From NCBI GenBank assembly GCA_013146195.2, contig CM028378.1, positions 39,082,108 through 39,146,107 on the forward strand: a DNA stretch of 64,000 nucleotides, written 5' to 3'. This DNA is from Codonopsis lanceolata. Taxonomy: Eukaryota > Streptophyta > Magnoliopsida > Asterales > Campanulaceae. Shown here piece by piece: positions 11,276 to 23,370 of this stretch; positions within the stretch are counted from its first letter, which is position 1, and every line of letters starts with the position of its first letter. The translations under genes and the position numbers were made by a program. Under the pieces are notes generated by a model that ran no database searches, was not told the DNA's origin, and was given only the letters and a program-made list of their open reading frames with translations.

Positions 11276-12593
11276 CCCTTCACACTATAAAAATAAAATA
11301 AAATAAAATAAAAAATTTAAGCATCTTGCATTGAGTATTTAGGGGGGCACACTAGTTTCATCTCTTATGTCTTGTACCCTTGTTTGCTGTCCTGGATTTG
11401 CATTCAAAATCTGTTGTGATATCATTGTTCTGATTCTCCTTACACTCTCCCAAAAATTTTACTGTTGAAAATTCTTAAGCCCACAAAGGAAAGAGCTACC
11501 TTTTGAAATATAGGGATGTTGCAATTTATCTTGGTACTATAGAACTTAGGTTCTCATGGGTTGATCTTGAGAAAATTGAATTCCCTTAAAAGAAAAAGTG
11601 TGAAAGCTACCTAACGGAAAAGAGCTACCTATGAACAAGGTTGTGGTACCTTTCTTTTGGGACTATGAATCCTTGGATTTCATGGGTTGATCAAAAAGCA
11701 AAGTGGCTTCCCTTGGTAAATAGTGTGAAAGGTTCTAGTGGCTTGTTGTGAATATGCTTGACATAAAGTAGAGCTATTCTTCTAGGGAAATAAAGTACCT
11801 ATGAAATTTGTGGGAGTTGAGTACTGATAAAGTGAACAAAAGATGAGAAAGTGTACATAAAATCACAACTTTGACGAATGCATCTCCCAATGCAGCTACA
11901 TTGGGAACTACATTCAGATGATCTAGACATCTATCACATGTGTGTGACTGCATTGGCTATCTCTTGCCTGGTCTATTCTTGGCATATGTTAGGCATAATT
12001 TTTAGGACATAATCTGTTTTGATCATATCAGCCTATTGACCTTTTTGTCCTATCTCTATAAAGTGCAAACTAATTACCAAAGTTTTCCTTGTTGATATTT
12101 ATGTGGCTGTCCAATCTGTGCAGTGTTTTATGTGTTTTTGATCAAGGTTATATCTGCTATTGAAAGTTAGTGTTGATACAATTATGGTTAATTAAGTGAT
12201 GTGTTTGTTCAAAATACTTGGTAATTTTTGAAGTTCAAAGATTTAAAATTGAGATTGGTTGTTATCTCACTCACTTAACTCTCCACATGTTTCTCTTGAC
12301 AAAATCAAATTATCTATCTCTCTTGAATGTGATTTGGTCAAAACTTGATTAATTTTTAAAAAATCAAAATCTGGTTATAAGTGTCACAAACGGCCCCTCC
12401 TATTCCCTAAATATATGGTACTAACGACCAATGCATTTAGTGGTTGTCTTAGTTGTTCTTCAGGTGGCCGGCATATCATCAATCTTCACAACATCTCTGC
12501 TCACCTGCTTCCCAATCTGTGTTGCCGAAACCTGTCATACCCTCTCAAATCTCTTTTCATCCTCCCTTTTCTGATTTCTCCTAAACTTTATTC
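11276..12593 (+). other. Spacer between pol and the 3' ORF
   Basis: Non-coding internal retrotransposon DNA. It starts with a short (AAAAT)n tract (about 11290-11312). It contains a copy of the reiterated CAGCTACATTGGGAACTACATT motif family at 11889-11966, whose end (CTGCATTGGCTA) also matches the end of the LTR. Confidence 0.6.
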
Positions 12594-14473
12594 ATGGCTT
12601 CCTCTTCTTCAACCAACTCCATGAAGCTAAACCCCTCTGCGAATGTAGCTTCCACTGCTACATCTCAAGAAGCTACATTGCCCTCACTATCGTCTCCTAC
12701 AAACCCTGAGTCAGCTATTGTTATAGCCCAACCACTTCCCGAGCCCCTAACCATCATACTTCCTGGGGAAAGAGGGAATGCGATTGATGTCGACAATCCT
12801 GTTGATTTGTCTGGGTTGCCCCAAATCGGGAGCCCTAGTTCTCGGAGGTCAAAGCGATTGCGAGGAATCCCTTGCAATTACGACAATCCTAATGCTGTGG
12901 AGGTTGCAAAAGCCAAGAAGTGCAAAGTATCACCTGGAATATTTGAAGAGGCAGTGCCCGTTGCAAGTGACTCAGACGATGAAGACTTCATAAGTGTACA
13001 AGAGTCTGTTCCGGCCAGTCAAGCCCTTGCTCCTCAAATTGACTCAACCACCTCCATTCCTGCTCCGGTTGATGTGGGTGATGAAGATTATCCGATTCCC
13101 TCTCCAAGGGTTATCTTCCAACCTGACTCCCCGTCACTTGCCAAGGGTTCTTCTGAGGATTTCTCTGCTTCTCCTATAGTCAATGACGATGACTTAAGCT
13201 TTTCAGATGAACAGAGAACCTTAGCAGATTTCTTGGTTCACATGAAAAATGCTCCTCCTCCAGCTTCATCACAAGCCCTTGTATCTTCACCTCCTTCTCC
13301 TACAAAAACACCAAGTTCCTCAGAGTTTGATGATAACTCTGACAAAGATTTTGTCCGGAAAGAAGACACTCCTGAAGAGAGTTCAGAAAGTGCAGAACCC
13401 CCCATCCGTTTTACCAGAAGAAAGGCTGCCATGAGTAATGTAGCTACATCCAGAGCTATATTGCCCCCAACTTCTTCTGCTGTTGCCTTGGGTAAACCCT
13501 TCTCTACACAGTTTCTCTCTAAAGCTACTTCCTTAAGATATAATACTTCTAGGAAGATAGTTGATGAACGATTGATACGCACTGCTGAACTACTTGAGCA
13601 AAATTTAGACAAGTTCTTTACTGATAGGGGTCTCTTAGGCACCTTGTCCTCTGCCTCTCCTTATTTAAGGAACATTATTTTTGAATTTTATGCTATTTTG
13701 GAAAAAAAGATCTCTTCGACCCTAGGTTTGAGAAAGTATTTGTTAGGGGTAAATGGTTTACCTTTTCTCCTTCTCTCATCAATCAGTTATATGGAACTCC
13801 AGTCATTGGGTCTGTTACCATGCTGTCTGACTTGAACATTTGTGCACAAGAACTTACTGGTGGACTAATGAGTAAATGGCCAGGGAAGGGGTTTAATATT
13901 AGTACTTCCAAACTGTCATCCATATATGCTGTCATGCACAAGATTTGCTGTGCCAATTGGGCCCCCACTACCAACTCAAATTCTCTGACTAAAGAACATG
14001 CTAAAATTTTGTATCAAATTGGGGTTGGTAGTCCCTTTGATTTTGGAGACTTTGCTTTTAGGAAGATCATCTCCCTGGCAGAATCAGAGGGAGATAAAAG
14101 GTCCCTCATATTTCCTTCCCTCATTTATAAAGTGCCGGTTTCACAAGGATTTTCCCCAACAGCTGGCATTAGACTCACTCCAATTCTAGAGCCTCTCCAT
14201 ATTTCTGTCAAACTTCTTAAAGGAGACAGGGTTATCAATTTACCCTTAGTTTATTCTTATCCATCTGTCTCAGCTGAACCTTCTGCCTCTGTTCCTGGTA
14301 CTTCCACCTCTCAGCCAACTGTTCCTGTTAGACCCAATGTAGCTTTCATTACAGCTGCATCTAATACTCCATCTCTGCATGTTTCAGCTGGACCATGTGC
14401 TCCAATTTCAGTGTCCTTTATTTCTGCTCAACTTGCCATGGTCAACTCCCAGATTGCCCTCCTTTCTTCTTAG
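12594..14473 (+). pseudogene. Extra 3' ORF of SIRE-like Copia (plant transposon-protein domain)
   Basis: The first 413 codons begin MASSSSTNS and read as a low-complexity, Ser/Pro/acidic region with a basic RRSKRLRG patch and two in-frame copies of the reiterated element motif. The C-terminal part resembles the putative plant transposon protein domain found downstream of pol in such elements, with GKWFTFSPS, LTGGLMSKWPGKGF, HKICCANWAP and GSPFDFGDFAF. A one-base shift in a seven-A run at 13702-13708 separates the two parts, which overlap in different frames. The function of this ORF is not known; an envelope-like role has been proposed for SIRE elements. I see no convincing signal peptide or transmembrane segment here. 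Confidence 0.72.
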
Positions 14474-14985
14474 CTAACACTTCTTCAAAACACAGCTGCT
14501 CAGTACTCATCTTGGCTTACTTTGCATTCTGGGCAAATAGGGGGTGAGGCTCCAAGTGTTGTTGTTACTGAAGAAGCGGTAGCACTGCATTGAAGAAAGC
14601 GGCACTGCTCCACCATGTGCACAAGTCACTAAACTTGGTTCTATTCACCTTACAGGCTGGCGAAGAAGCAACTGAATCCAAGAGAGAATGATGTGTGATC
14701 TTTGGTTTCTGTTGTTATCTAAACTATTCTGTCTGAACTTTACTACTTTTTGGTCTTCTTGGTCTGTAATAAGTTTTGATTTGTGAACTTATGTTCCTGT
14801 TCATCTGCCTTGAGAAATTGCATGGTTGGAAATCTGATCTTCAATTCCTCTTTATCTTTCTTCTAGTTGATATATTATGGAGGAGTTTTTCTAACACTTG
14901 CAGTTTTGAAGGATCTTGGTTGTGTCATTTTCATGGCAACACTTGTCATGTTATTTGACCAGAAAGGCTCAACAAAGGGGGTGAT
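14474..14985 (+). other. 3' untranslated internal region and polypurine tract
   Basis: No coding frame. It ends in a polypurine tract (CAAAGGGGGTGAT, about 14972-14985) directly before the 3' LTR, the usual plus-strand priming site. Confidence 0.75.
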
Positions 14986-15706
14986 TGTAAGGGTAAAATA
15001 GGCATCACCTATTTTAGTTTTTGTTTCCCCTTTCTTGGTAAATTATGTTTGGACAAATTTGGTAAATTTGGAAACAAAATCTTTAATTAGATTGTGGGTT
15101 TCTTGGTCATAAAGTTTAGGAACTATTTTGAAAACTAAATCTAGTCAAAGATCATATACTAACCGTGTCTCTAAGAGTCATTGTCCATAAGGTAATGAAA
15201 TCCAAGAGTTATGGTAAGTGTATTTCTTTCCAAAGTTTAATCCTTGTTCTTCTTGGAGTTGGATTCTTTATTGTAGGGTTCCTCCACCTTATAAATAAGA
15301 GACATGGCCACGGTTGGAAAAACACGGATTCTGAGAGAGCAGATCACAAAGAGAGCAGAGAGCAGAAAATCCAGAATTCATAATTTCAGCTTTTGTGCAG
15401 ATCCTGATTGTAGCTTCGGATGTTACAACATTGGAAGCTACATTGAGAGTTGTTGTTGTTTTGTCTTCCTGCTTGATTTTAGGAAGCAGTTTGTTTCTTC
15501 CCTCGTTTTCTATACTTGTGTTTCTGTGGGATTTTTGCTCTCCAAGCCTTGTTGTCTTCACTTGTGTTCTGTTTCCTGCTTTATTAATAAGTCTTCCGCT
15601 GTTCTGTTTTATTTTGATCATTGTGGCTTCCATTGTAGCTACATCGGAAGCTACATTGGAAACTGCATTGGCTACTCTTGAGAATCCTAGCTATTTTGTT
15701 CTTTCA
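14986..15706 (+). repeat. 3' LTR of SIRE-like Copia
   Basis: A 721-bp direct repeat of the 5' LTR, starting TGTAAGGG and ending TTCTTTCA, followed by the target duplication ACATG. It holds two copies of the reiterated GTAGCTACAT motif family, at 15405-15449 and 15632-15673. It lacks the ~115-bp block found at 5708-5832 in the 5' LTR. Confidence 0.88.
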
Positions 15707-15711
15707 ACATG

Positions 15712-16152
15712 TGTAATCATGTGAGTCGCTGATATTTTATTTTTTTCACATTGTCTTTTTCGACTAATTTTTAGCCAAAAAAAAGTATTTTATTATTTAT
15801 TTATTTATTTCTGAATTAAATAACATATTTTTACCTATAAATAGAGATTTGGTTTGTTTCATTTAGACATCAGAAAAAAAAATATTTTTTTTTTCAAATT
15901 TTTAGTCATTATTAATGGAGATAAAGATGGTGAGGTATCTAAATGTATTGGATTTTGTGTCACTATTAGGAGGTTTTTTTTTGTTTTGAATCAAATGAAT
16001 TATTTAATTGATTTTCAATGAATTGTGTTTGATTTTTACTTTGATTTGACAAAACCATTGTACATGCACTTAGGACCCCACAGCATTGTTTAGTTTGACC
16101 GGTTTTCATGACCATGCATTGAACTTACGTGGATGACTTGCATTGTAACTTC
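15712..16152. other. AT-rich intergenic DNA with a diverged duplicated segment
   Basis: The segment at about 15835-15960 (CCTATAAATAGAG ... GGAGATAAAGATGGTGAGG) resembles 22500-22620 (TCTATAAATAAAAAC ... GGAGATAAAGATGATGGGGG), suggesting two diverged copies of one repeat. No gene is seen. Confidence 0.5.
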
Positions 16153-17205
16153 TAAGGGCATGTTTGATTTAACTTATTGATATATGTTGATAGCTTATTA
16201 CTTATGACTGATGACTTATTACTTATTACTTATGGCTGATGACTAATTGCTGGTGATGTTTGATTTAACTTTTAAAAAATACTGATTAGCTTTCATAAGT
16301 TAGCGAGTGTGTTTGATTAATAAGTTGAATAATGCTGAAATAAAATATAAAGACTAAAAAAACATCATCACAAAATGTGATTTACATCATTATTATTAGT
16401 ATTAATATTAATACAATTATTATCAATATTAATATTAAATTTAATCGTATTATTATCACTTTTTTATTATTTTATTAATATTAATACAAATTTTATCACT
16501 ATCATTAATTATTACTATTATTATTATCATTATTATTGCCTTTATTATTATTATTATATTAACATTAATATTACTTTTATTATTATTATTACTTATTAAT
16601 TTTAGTATTTAATTTATTATATTAATAATATTATTAATTTTATTTGTATTATTATTATTAATATTATAATTTATTATTATAATATTGATATTAATATTAC
16701 TTTTATTATTGTTATTACGATTATTTTTACTATATTATTATTAATATTACTTTTTAGTATTATTATTATTATTATTTATTATTATAATTATATTCATCAT
16801 TATTAATATTAATTTTATTATTTTTATAACTATTATCATTATTCATATTATTATTTATTGATATTATCATCATTCCTTTTATTATTATTATTTATTATAA
16901 AAATAATAATAATTATTAATTATTATTACTTTTTGTTTTTATTACTATTATTAAGAAATGTAATCTTAGACTATATAAAATTTCAATAAAGAAGAAGACT
17001 TACATGTTTTTGAAAAGTAGAATTAAGCACTAAGCTTAATGCTTACAACTTATGCCTTATGGCATTACATGTGCTTTAAGGGGCTTGTACATAAATTATA
17101 ACTTATCTTACCACAAGTGAAATCAAACGCTTCAAAAATAATTTATGGTAAGTCATAAGTCTTAAGCATTTTCAGATAAGTCAAACCATGGTTTTATGCC
17201 TTAGG
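16153..17205. mobile_element. MITE-like element with degenerate (ATT)n core
   Basis: The left end (GGGCATGTTTGATTTAACTT) and the reverse complement of the right end (CCATGGTTTGACTTATCTGA) are similar and suggest terminal inverted repeats of roughly 25-30 bp with gaps. The interior is mostly a degenerate (ATT/TTA)n array. No transposase is present. The superfamily is not resolvable, and the ends are approximate. Confidence 0.45.
16387..16950. repeat. Degenerate (ATT)n trinucleotide array
   Basis: About 560 bp dominated by ATT/TTA/ATA triplets with scattered substitutions. It lies inside the MITE-like element at 16153-17205. Confidence 0.75.
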
Positions 17206-18817
17206 AGATGAACTTAGCTTATTTGGGTGTTGTCTTATCTATACATATATAAAAAGAGATGAGTAAATAATAGAAATATCCCGCCAAAAGTGACTTTCCA
17301 AATTTATAAACATTTATAATTTGTATATTTGTCATATTTTTTTGGAAATTGAAATAAAAATCAATTAATGAAGTTGACAATAACTCTTCAGATTCAAATG
17401 ACTTTACAAATATCTTTAGTAAATTTAATGTAAACAAATTGTATAACATTTAATATAGTTCAATATGATTTACGAAATGACAAAAAATACAATATCAAAA
17501 TAATATCAAATATTGAATAATTTATTCTATATCCAATTTCACATTTATTTTTTAAAATTTTATATTTTTTTGCATTTGTAATTGGCATATTGGCTTCTAA
17601 ATCTTCACCAAAATAATATAAACTCCCAAAAATAAGATTAAATGATGAAACAGTAGAGTCAATATAAATTATTTGCCACCATTATTAATAATAGTCTTGA
17701 CAAATAATTACAATGCAATATTATTCAAATCAGTATAAACCATAAGTCAAAGTAACATAGTTACTTCCCATCACTAATGAATTAGTTAATGGTTTACTAA
17801 AAAAATATTTTTGCTAAACGTTCAAAATAATGATAATATTTTTTTCGTTTAGTAAAAAACGAATTACATTAGCAGACTTACTAAATAATGTATTGTTCAA
17901 CATAGAATATTATCATTACCTCATGAAATCGTTAATATTTTAACTAACTTTATGTAAAAGTTATTCATCGATGTAATAAAAAATATAAAAGATGGATATC
18001 AGATAAATTTGTTAATAGACAAAGACAAATTAGTATAAGAACACATGCATTAAATTAATGTTTCTTTAAGGAGTTTATAAAATGATTGTCAACCATAGTT
18101 ATTTGCAATCGTATAAAGAATATAAACTAAATGCAATAAATATATTGAAACAAATCATTGTGTTTAGATGTTTTGAAGCTTTAATTTATGAGTAATATGA
18201 GTAGTTTTATGAAAAATTTAATTCTTCTTCATTCTTATAAATTTTAGATACTTATAGTTCTAAAATTTAAAGATTTTTAGAACCAATTTGTTGTTCGAAG
18301 TGCTTATGTATTTTTATTATTCTAAAAAATGTTATCTATATTTTATAATAAGTTTATATATTAATAATATCAATAAATTATATAACAGCCAGATTTCAAA
18401 TAATTTACTCCATTCAACAGTAATATAAACATACATAATTATGACATATTATGAAATTTACGGACAATTTCATATAAATTAGTAAATAGAAAAGACCAAT
18501 TAATAACCGAGTATCTACAATAAATTTACTCTTAATATTTACTTGCCACCGATAATGGTAGTAGTCTAGAAAAATAATTATAATTATTGTATAAGCATAT
18601 GCACTACTCCTATTGTCATTCAATTTTTTTTTGTGTTTAACCGTCGAATACTTATAAGAATTCAAGTGATTTATATGTAAAATCTATAGATCGGACATAG
18701 GCTAAGGCTAAGGTTAGATTTAACAAAGAATTGACAAATTTATAAGAAAATAAATATATATCTGACCTAAGGAGTGGGAGATATGGCAAAACTAGGGGCC
18801 ACACTTACCTATCAAAT

Positions 18818-18833
18818 ACACACACACACACAC

Positions 18834-18900
<67 letters not shown>
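18818..18900. repeat. Self-complementary (CA)n-(TA)n-(TG)n microsatellite
   Basis: About nine CA units, then an interrupting GA, a long TA run (about 18837-18879), then about eleven TG units. The flanking CA and TG blocks are reverse complements, so the whole 80-bp tract can fold into one hairpin or cruciform. Confidence 0.9.
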
Positions 18901-19944
18901 ATAGATATTTTCTACTCTATTTTAATCAAATATGAAGCTAAAAATTAAAATTCTTAATATATTTGTGTAGCCTACATATTTAAAAATCCAGCTCTAATAT
19001 ATGCAAAAAAAAAAAAAGTTAACCTAAATTAACAAATAAAAATATTAGTATATTTGTCCAGCCTATATGTTTAAAAATTCAGGTCTAATACTTGCAAAAA
19101 ACTTTAACCTATCAAAGTTAGCTTACAAAAGATATATATTTATTCGACTTAATCGGTAATAGGCCAAAGTTAATTTGAACTTTAATTTTACAAATATTTA
19201 CCAAAATATACAGATTTAGGATGTTTTTCTCAATTTTCATCAAATCCGAAATCAAAAAGTGCATAACTGATGTTTATTTTTCCATTTTTTTCAAAATTAA
19301 ATTTGTAAAACAAATGTCCAACATAAAAAGTTGGGATCAATTTTTTTTTAATCCATTTTGAAAAACAAATTGGAAAAAAAATCACATGCTTAAAATTTTT
19401 CTCATATATGATAGATCTAAGTTTCTATTTTTATAAATTGTTTTTTAACGTAAAGATGTATATTGATATGTACTTGGATATAATTAATTAACTATAAGAT
19501 ATGTATATTTTTCATACTTAGTTAAATTAAACTTTTAATTTTTTTAATAATAATTGAAATTCAAATTTGTATCTTATAAATTTCTCTCAAAAATTTATTT
19601 AAAAAATATAAAAAAAGAAATCTAAGAAACCTAACTGTGAAATGGTTTGAATGTATTCAATGTTAGGGTTTATTGAGGGATGATGTGGCTACATATTCCG
19701 AAAAAGGGAAGGAGACCTAGCAAAATATCAACTTTCTGTTATAGGACTTCTCCCAAAGCACACTAAGAATCTCGATTTAATAACTTTTGTTATTGAGTAG
19801 TTGTATAAAACTATGTTGCATAATATGTTATTTCTAACATTTTAGTGTTGGAGGTTCAATTCCTTTTTATATTAGATATAACAAACAGTTTGATATTTGA
19901 CTATTTAATATTTATATCTATGGTATTAATGAGTCAGAGACGCG

Positions 19945-20310
19945 CTAAGGGTCAATTACTCAACACACTGTGATGTATCAATTTGTTAATCACAATGCAT
20001 TAATTTGAATCGCGATACACAAATTGGATTTGCAATCCATAAATTGGTTTCAATTGAGGTTCTGATGCACAAATTGGATTCTCAATCCTTAAATTGGATT
20101 TTATTTTGTGGATTGCGATGCAAAATCGATGATGCTTAAAATACCGATGTACAAATAGAATTCGATTTGTGCATTGTGATGCAAAATCGATGCATGAAAT
20201 GATACTTTGTGCGCACATGTTCGGTTCATTAAGGGTATCGTAGTATTTTCTCTCAAAAAATGCCTTAAAAACTTTTTAAAAGAGGCTGACCTAATTTCAC
20301 CCAAATTTTT
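19945..20310 (+). repeat. Dispersed tandem-repeat element, copy A
   Basis: Imperfect reiterations of units like GATGCACAAATTGGATT and GCGATGCAAAATCGATG are followed by the flank GGTTCATTAAGGGTATCGTA at 20223-20242. The same arrangement is found at 58550-59095 (same strand) and 35340-35620 (opposite strand). Confidence 0.6.
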
Positions 20311-21189
20311 TTGATCACCCCTAATTGTCGTTGTGGTGTGTAATTTATATCTTTCAAAGTAAAAGAGATTGGGTCAAATACATATCGGGTCCATCTAAAT
20401 CTTTTGTATTTTAATTGTTGAAATAGTATAATCAAGGATAAGTCAGTCCCAAATTTTATCTTTTTTTGTTTTTATCTTTTCTTTTTATAATAGAAATGTT
20501 GTTTCTTTGAAACATATTTATTCTTATGAATTTTTAAATGAAATCAAATATTCTATAAATGTTAATCATTAGTTGAATGAATGTTGGAACTTCGGTAATA
20601 TTGCTAGGTAACATATATATCATAACCTTAATTTTTGCGTTAAAGCTATTTAACTAATTTATATATATCGAATTTATAATATTTAGTTACAATTATTTGT
20701 CTATTTTGTTAGCATTAATTTATTAATTTATTTTTATTTATATCAACATATTAGTAATTTTATTTACTTCAAATTTTATTATGTGTTAGTGATAGTCGTA
20801 ATAATTGTACATGTTCAACGACAAATGTTATATATAAAGAAGTATTCCACATTTATAACAACTTTTTCAAATTTATGTAATTTTCTTTCTTTTATTTTAC
20901 TGTTTGTCTTAGTTTATTTATTTTGTTCATATTAAAGTTTTTAATTGTATATTATTCAACTTTAATTGAGTATATGATATTACATATGTGTATAAATTGT
21001 GTAACACATGTGTGTATCACTAGTTATGGTTTTAAGCCTTAGGAGATAACTCACCCAAGCTATTTAATGATTTGTGCTATTAGATGTGACTCAAGCGAAT
21101 TCTCTTGAGACTAGGTTTAACGGATTGTCATCGTCACTTCAAATGGGTATCTCTTCAAATAAGAAAGTATCTCTCAAAATCTAAAAAGA

Positions 21190-22265
21190 ATCTACGGGTC
21201 CGTTTGATGCAGTGTTTTCAAAACGTAGTGTTTTTAAAAACGTAGCGGTTTCAAAACGCAACAATTTCAAAACGCAGCGGTTTCCTTACAAACACGTTTG
21301 GGATATAATTTCAAAACATTATTTTCATAACTTGAGTAGTTGTCAAAAACAAAGTTATACCCTTGATCTATTATAAATAAACACGATTGAGAATCATTCT
21401 AATAATAAAAATCACCTAATAATCTAAAAATATTAAAATAATTATTATATTATCATTTAAAACATTAAAAATTGATAATTAATAATTCAATTTTATTACA
21501 TGAAGTGTAAATCTCAAGACAATATAAGTACCAAAAATAAATTTTGAGTTCAAGTTACAAAATAGATACTTGGATAAGAAGAAGGAGAAGAAATAAATAA
21601 AAGACAAACCTAAATGATTATTTTAAAACATTAACAAATTATAGTGGGAGACAACACATATGTCTACCTAGGTTAGATGACTTTGAATTTGATCCTATCA
21701 ATATATCATACATGCCTACATGAGGCTTTATTTCCTTCCCAGCAAATCATCCCTCTCCATCCCTCTCCCTCTCCTCCCTATCTCTCTCTCGCTCGGATTA
21801 GATCTATCTTCGACTCACCGCACTGCCGCCCTCCTTCACCAACTCCATAGTTGTCGATCTTTCTTCTTATCTTTCTTTCCATGTCCCTCTTATCTGTCTG
21901 CCATTTTTCTTCTCTTTCTTCACTTCACTCCCTTGCGCCCACACACACCCACACCCCCTATCCATCATCTCCCACTTCTTCTCTTCTTTTTTTTCTTTTG
22001 GACAATCTCCCTCCCCATATCTCACCCATTCCGTCCGTCTCTTCCACTCTCTATTCCAAAACCAACAGTCAGAATCAAAAACAAGGAATGGTGGGTAGTT
22101 GGAAAATTTTCGATTAACGCTGCGTTTTTAGAGGAGCGTTTTGAAAAAAGCTAAAATTTTGAGCGTTTAAAACGCAACAGCATTTTCGAAACACCAAATT
22201 TTACAAACGCAACATTGATACAATTTTTTTTGTCAAAACGCTCCAAAAACGCTGCGTTTGATGGC
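21190..22265. mobile_element. Non-autonomous DNA element with AACGC subterminal repeats
   Basis: The left end (CCGTTTGATGCAGTGTTTTC) and the reverse complement of the right end (CCATCAAACGCAGCGTTTTT) are related. Both 100-150 bp ends are packed with AAAACGC/GCGTTTT motifs. The middle holds a 300-bp CT-rich block (about 21735-22060) that looks like a captured 5' UTR or promoter. The open frames there are low-complexity Ser/Leu/Pro readings of CT-rich DNA. No transposase and no clear target duplication are seen. Confidence 0.42.
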
Positions 22266-22689
22266 TATAACACACGACCAGACGAACATCTTTTTGCTTC
22301 AATTCGCTGGAGGAGAGATCGAAAATTTCGGCCAAAAGCGGAAGAAGACTCCTTCCTTTTCTCAGTCGGATCTCTCTCTCTCAAGTGGGGCCATGACAAT
22401 TTTTTTTCCTTTTCTTTGATTTTCGGCCATTTTGCAATTCAAAAAAAATATTTATATATTTTTAAAAAGCACATATTTTTATTATTTATAAAAAAGTACA
22501 TAATTTTATCTATAAATAAAAACTTTGTTTGATTCATTTTGAAACTAAATGATTTTTTTCCAAAATTTAAAGTCATTGGAGATAAAGATGATGGGGGTAT
22601 GAAAGATTATTGGGGTTTATGCCAAGTTGTTGCGTGAGTTTTTTGTTTGGGTAGCTTATGGGTATCAAATAAATATTTATATTTATTTT
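22266..22689. other. Intergenic DNA, diverged copy of the 15835 segment
   Basis: Contains the TATAAATA ... GGAGATAAAGATGATGG segment related to 15835-15960. No gene. The Tat Gypsy element begins directly after it. Confidence 0.5.
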
Positions 22690-23347
22690 TGATGCGTCCA
22701 AAGTAATTCAGGGACACACTGGGCTTGATAACTTGGATATCTGGCTTTCAATTCTCTCCTTAATCTTCAAGGTCCAATCCTGAAATGTAGACAACAATCA
22801 TAAACTAGGTAGGGGCTCTCCCTGCAAAAGCCCTCTGGCGTGAGAATTAGCTTAACACTCGATTGAGTTAGCAAATTGACAGAGTTTAGCCTTAGTATAG
22901 GGATCACGTACCTCTCTCCTTTATTTTGAGGGGTTTTTATAGCCTTCTGGGGAAGTTGGATAGCTCCCCATTAAATGTCAATGCGTGCTAGGCGGGCACA
23001 TTAACTGCCACGTCTAACCTAACGGTTTGGTCATGAATGTGGAAGTGATTTTCTCGGAGATAACTGCCCACGTTCGAGATGACCGTTACTTGCATAACCG
23101 AGCATGTAACCGAACATTTGATTTGATCCCCCAGCTCGCTGTGAACTTGCCCACTGGCTATCAAATCCCCAGCTCGCTATGCACCTGCCGACTTGGTATT
23201 TAGCCCCCAAATCCTACACACATTATAATGATCAATGTCTTGCCGCTGCCCGCTTCGCAATCAGGTTTTGGAGTACACGTGCTCTGCTCGTGATGGCAGG
23301 AAGTGTGTCAGGCACGTGACCTAGGCTTGGGCCTTTTGGGCCAGACA
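22690..23347 (-). repeat. 3' LTR of Tat Gypsy element
   Basis: A 658-bp LTR matching 33539-34189, with TG...CA ends at 22690 and 23347. Relative to the right copy it has about 29 additional bases near 23200 (TTTAGCCCCCAAATCC region). Confidence 0.87.
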
Positions 23348-23370
23348 GTTTAGTAGCCCCCTGCTCCTTG
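23348..23370 (-). promoter_or_regulatory. Polypurine tract of Tat element
   Basis: Read on the minus strand, the purine-rich GGAGCAGGGGGC lies just upstream of the 3' LTR start, in the expected place for plus-strand priming. Confidence 0.6.

Larger units (their letters stand above)
1976..15706 (+). mobile_element. SIRE-like Ty1/Copia retrotransposon, nested LINE in 5' LTR
   Basis: A complete but decayed Copia element. The LTRs begin TGTAAGGG and end TTCTTTCA, and the five-base duplication ACATG flanks it at 1971-1975 and 15707-15711. The order is 5' LTR, tRNA-Met-type PBS, gag with two zinc-knuckle remnants and a coiled-coil insert, protease, integrase, RT, RNase H, a 1.3-kb spacer, a separate 3' ORF, polypurine tract and 3' LTR. 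The Copia domain order (INT before RT), the extended gag and the extra 3' ORF match the SIRE/Maximus lineage. The lineage is an inference from architecture. Every coding part carries stops or frameshifts, so this copy is non-autonomous. Confidence 0.88.
17238..21023 (+). mobile_element. Candidate non-autonomous Helitron
   Basis: The 5' end TCTATACATATATAAAAAGA resembles common plant Helitron starts. The 3' end is CTAG with T as the next base (21020-21024), preceded about ten bases upstream by the palindrome ACACATGTGT. The insertion lies between A (17237) and T (21024), as Helitrons require. No Rep/helicase ORF exists in the 3.8 kb, so it would be non-autonomous. It contains a compound microsatellite and one copy of the dispersed tandem-repeat family. 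Short ends and hairpins can arise by chance in AT-rich DNA, so this is a tentative call. Confidence 0.45.

Noticed and set aside
12415..12624. Small ORF upstream of the 3' ORF
   Set aside because: Different frame from the recognised 3' ORF, no domain, and it overlaps its start. Treated as leader sequence.
16387..16950. Possible CRISPR-like or satellite array
   Set aside because: Only degenerate ATT triplets; no defined repeat unit or spacers. The organism is a plant.
21720..22154. 144-codon ORF rich in Ser, Leu and Pro
   Set aside because: It reads a CT-rich tract inside a repetitive element. Several frames are open at once, and no domain or codon signal supports a protein.
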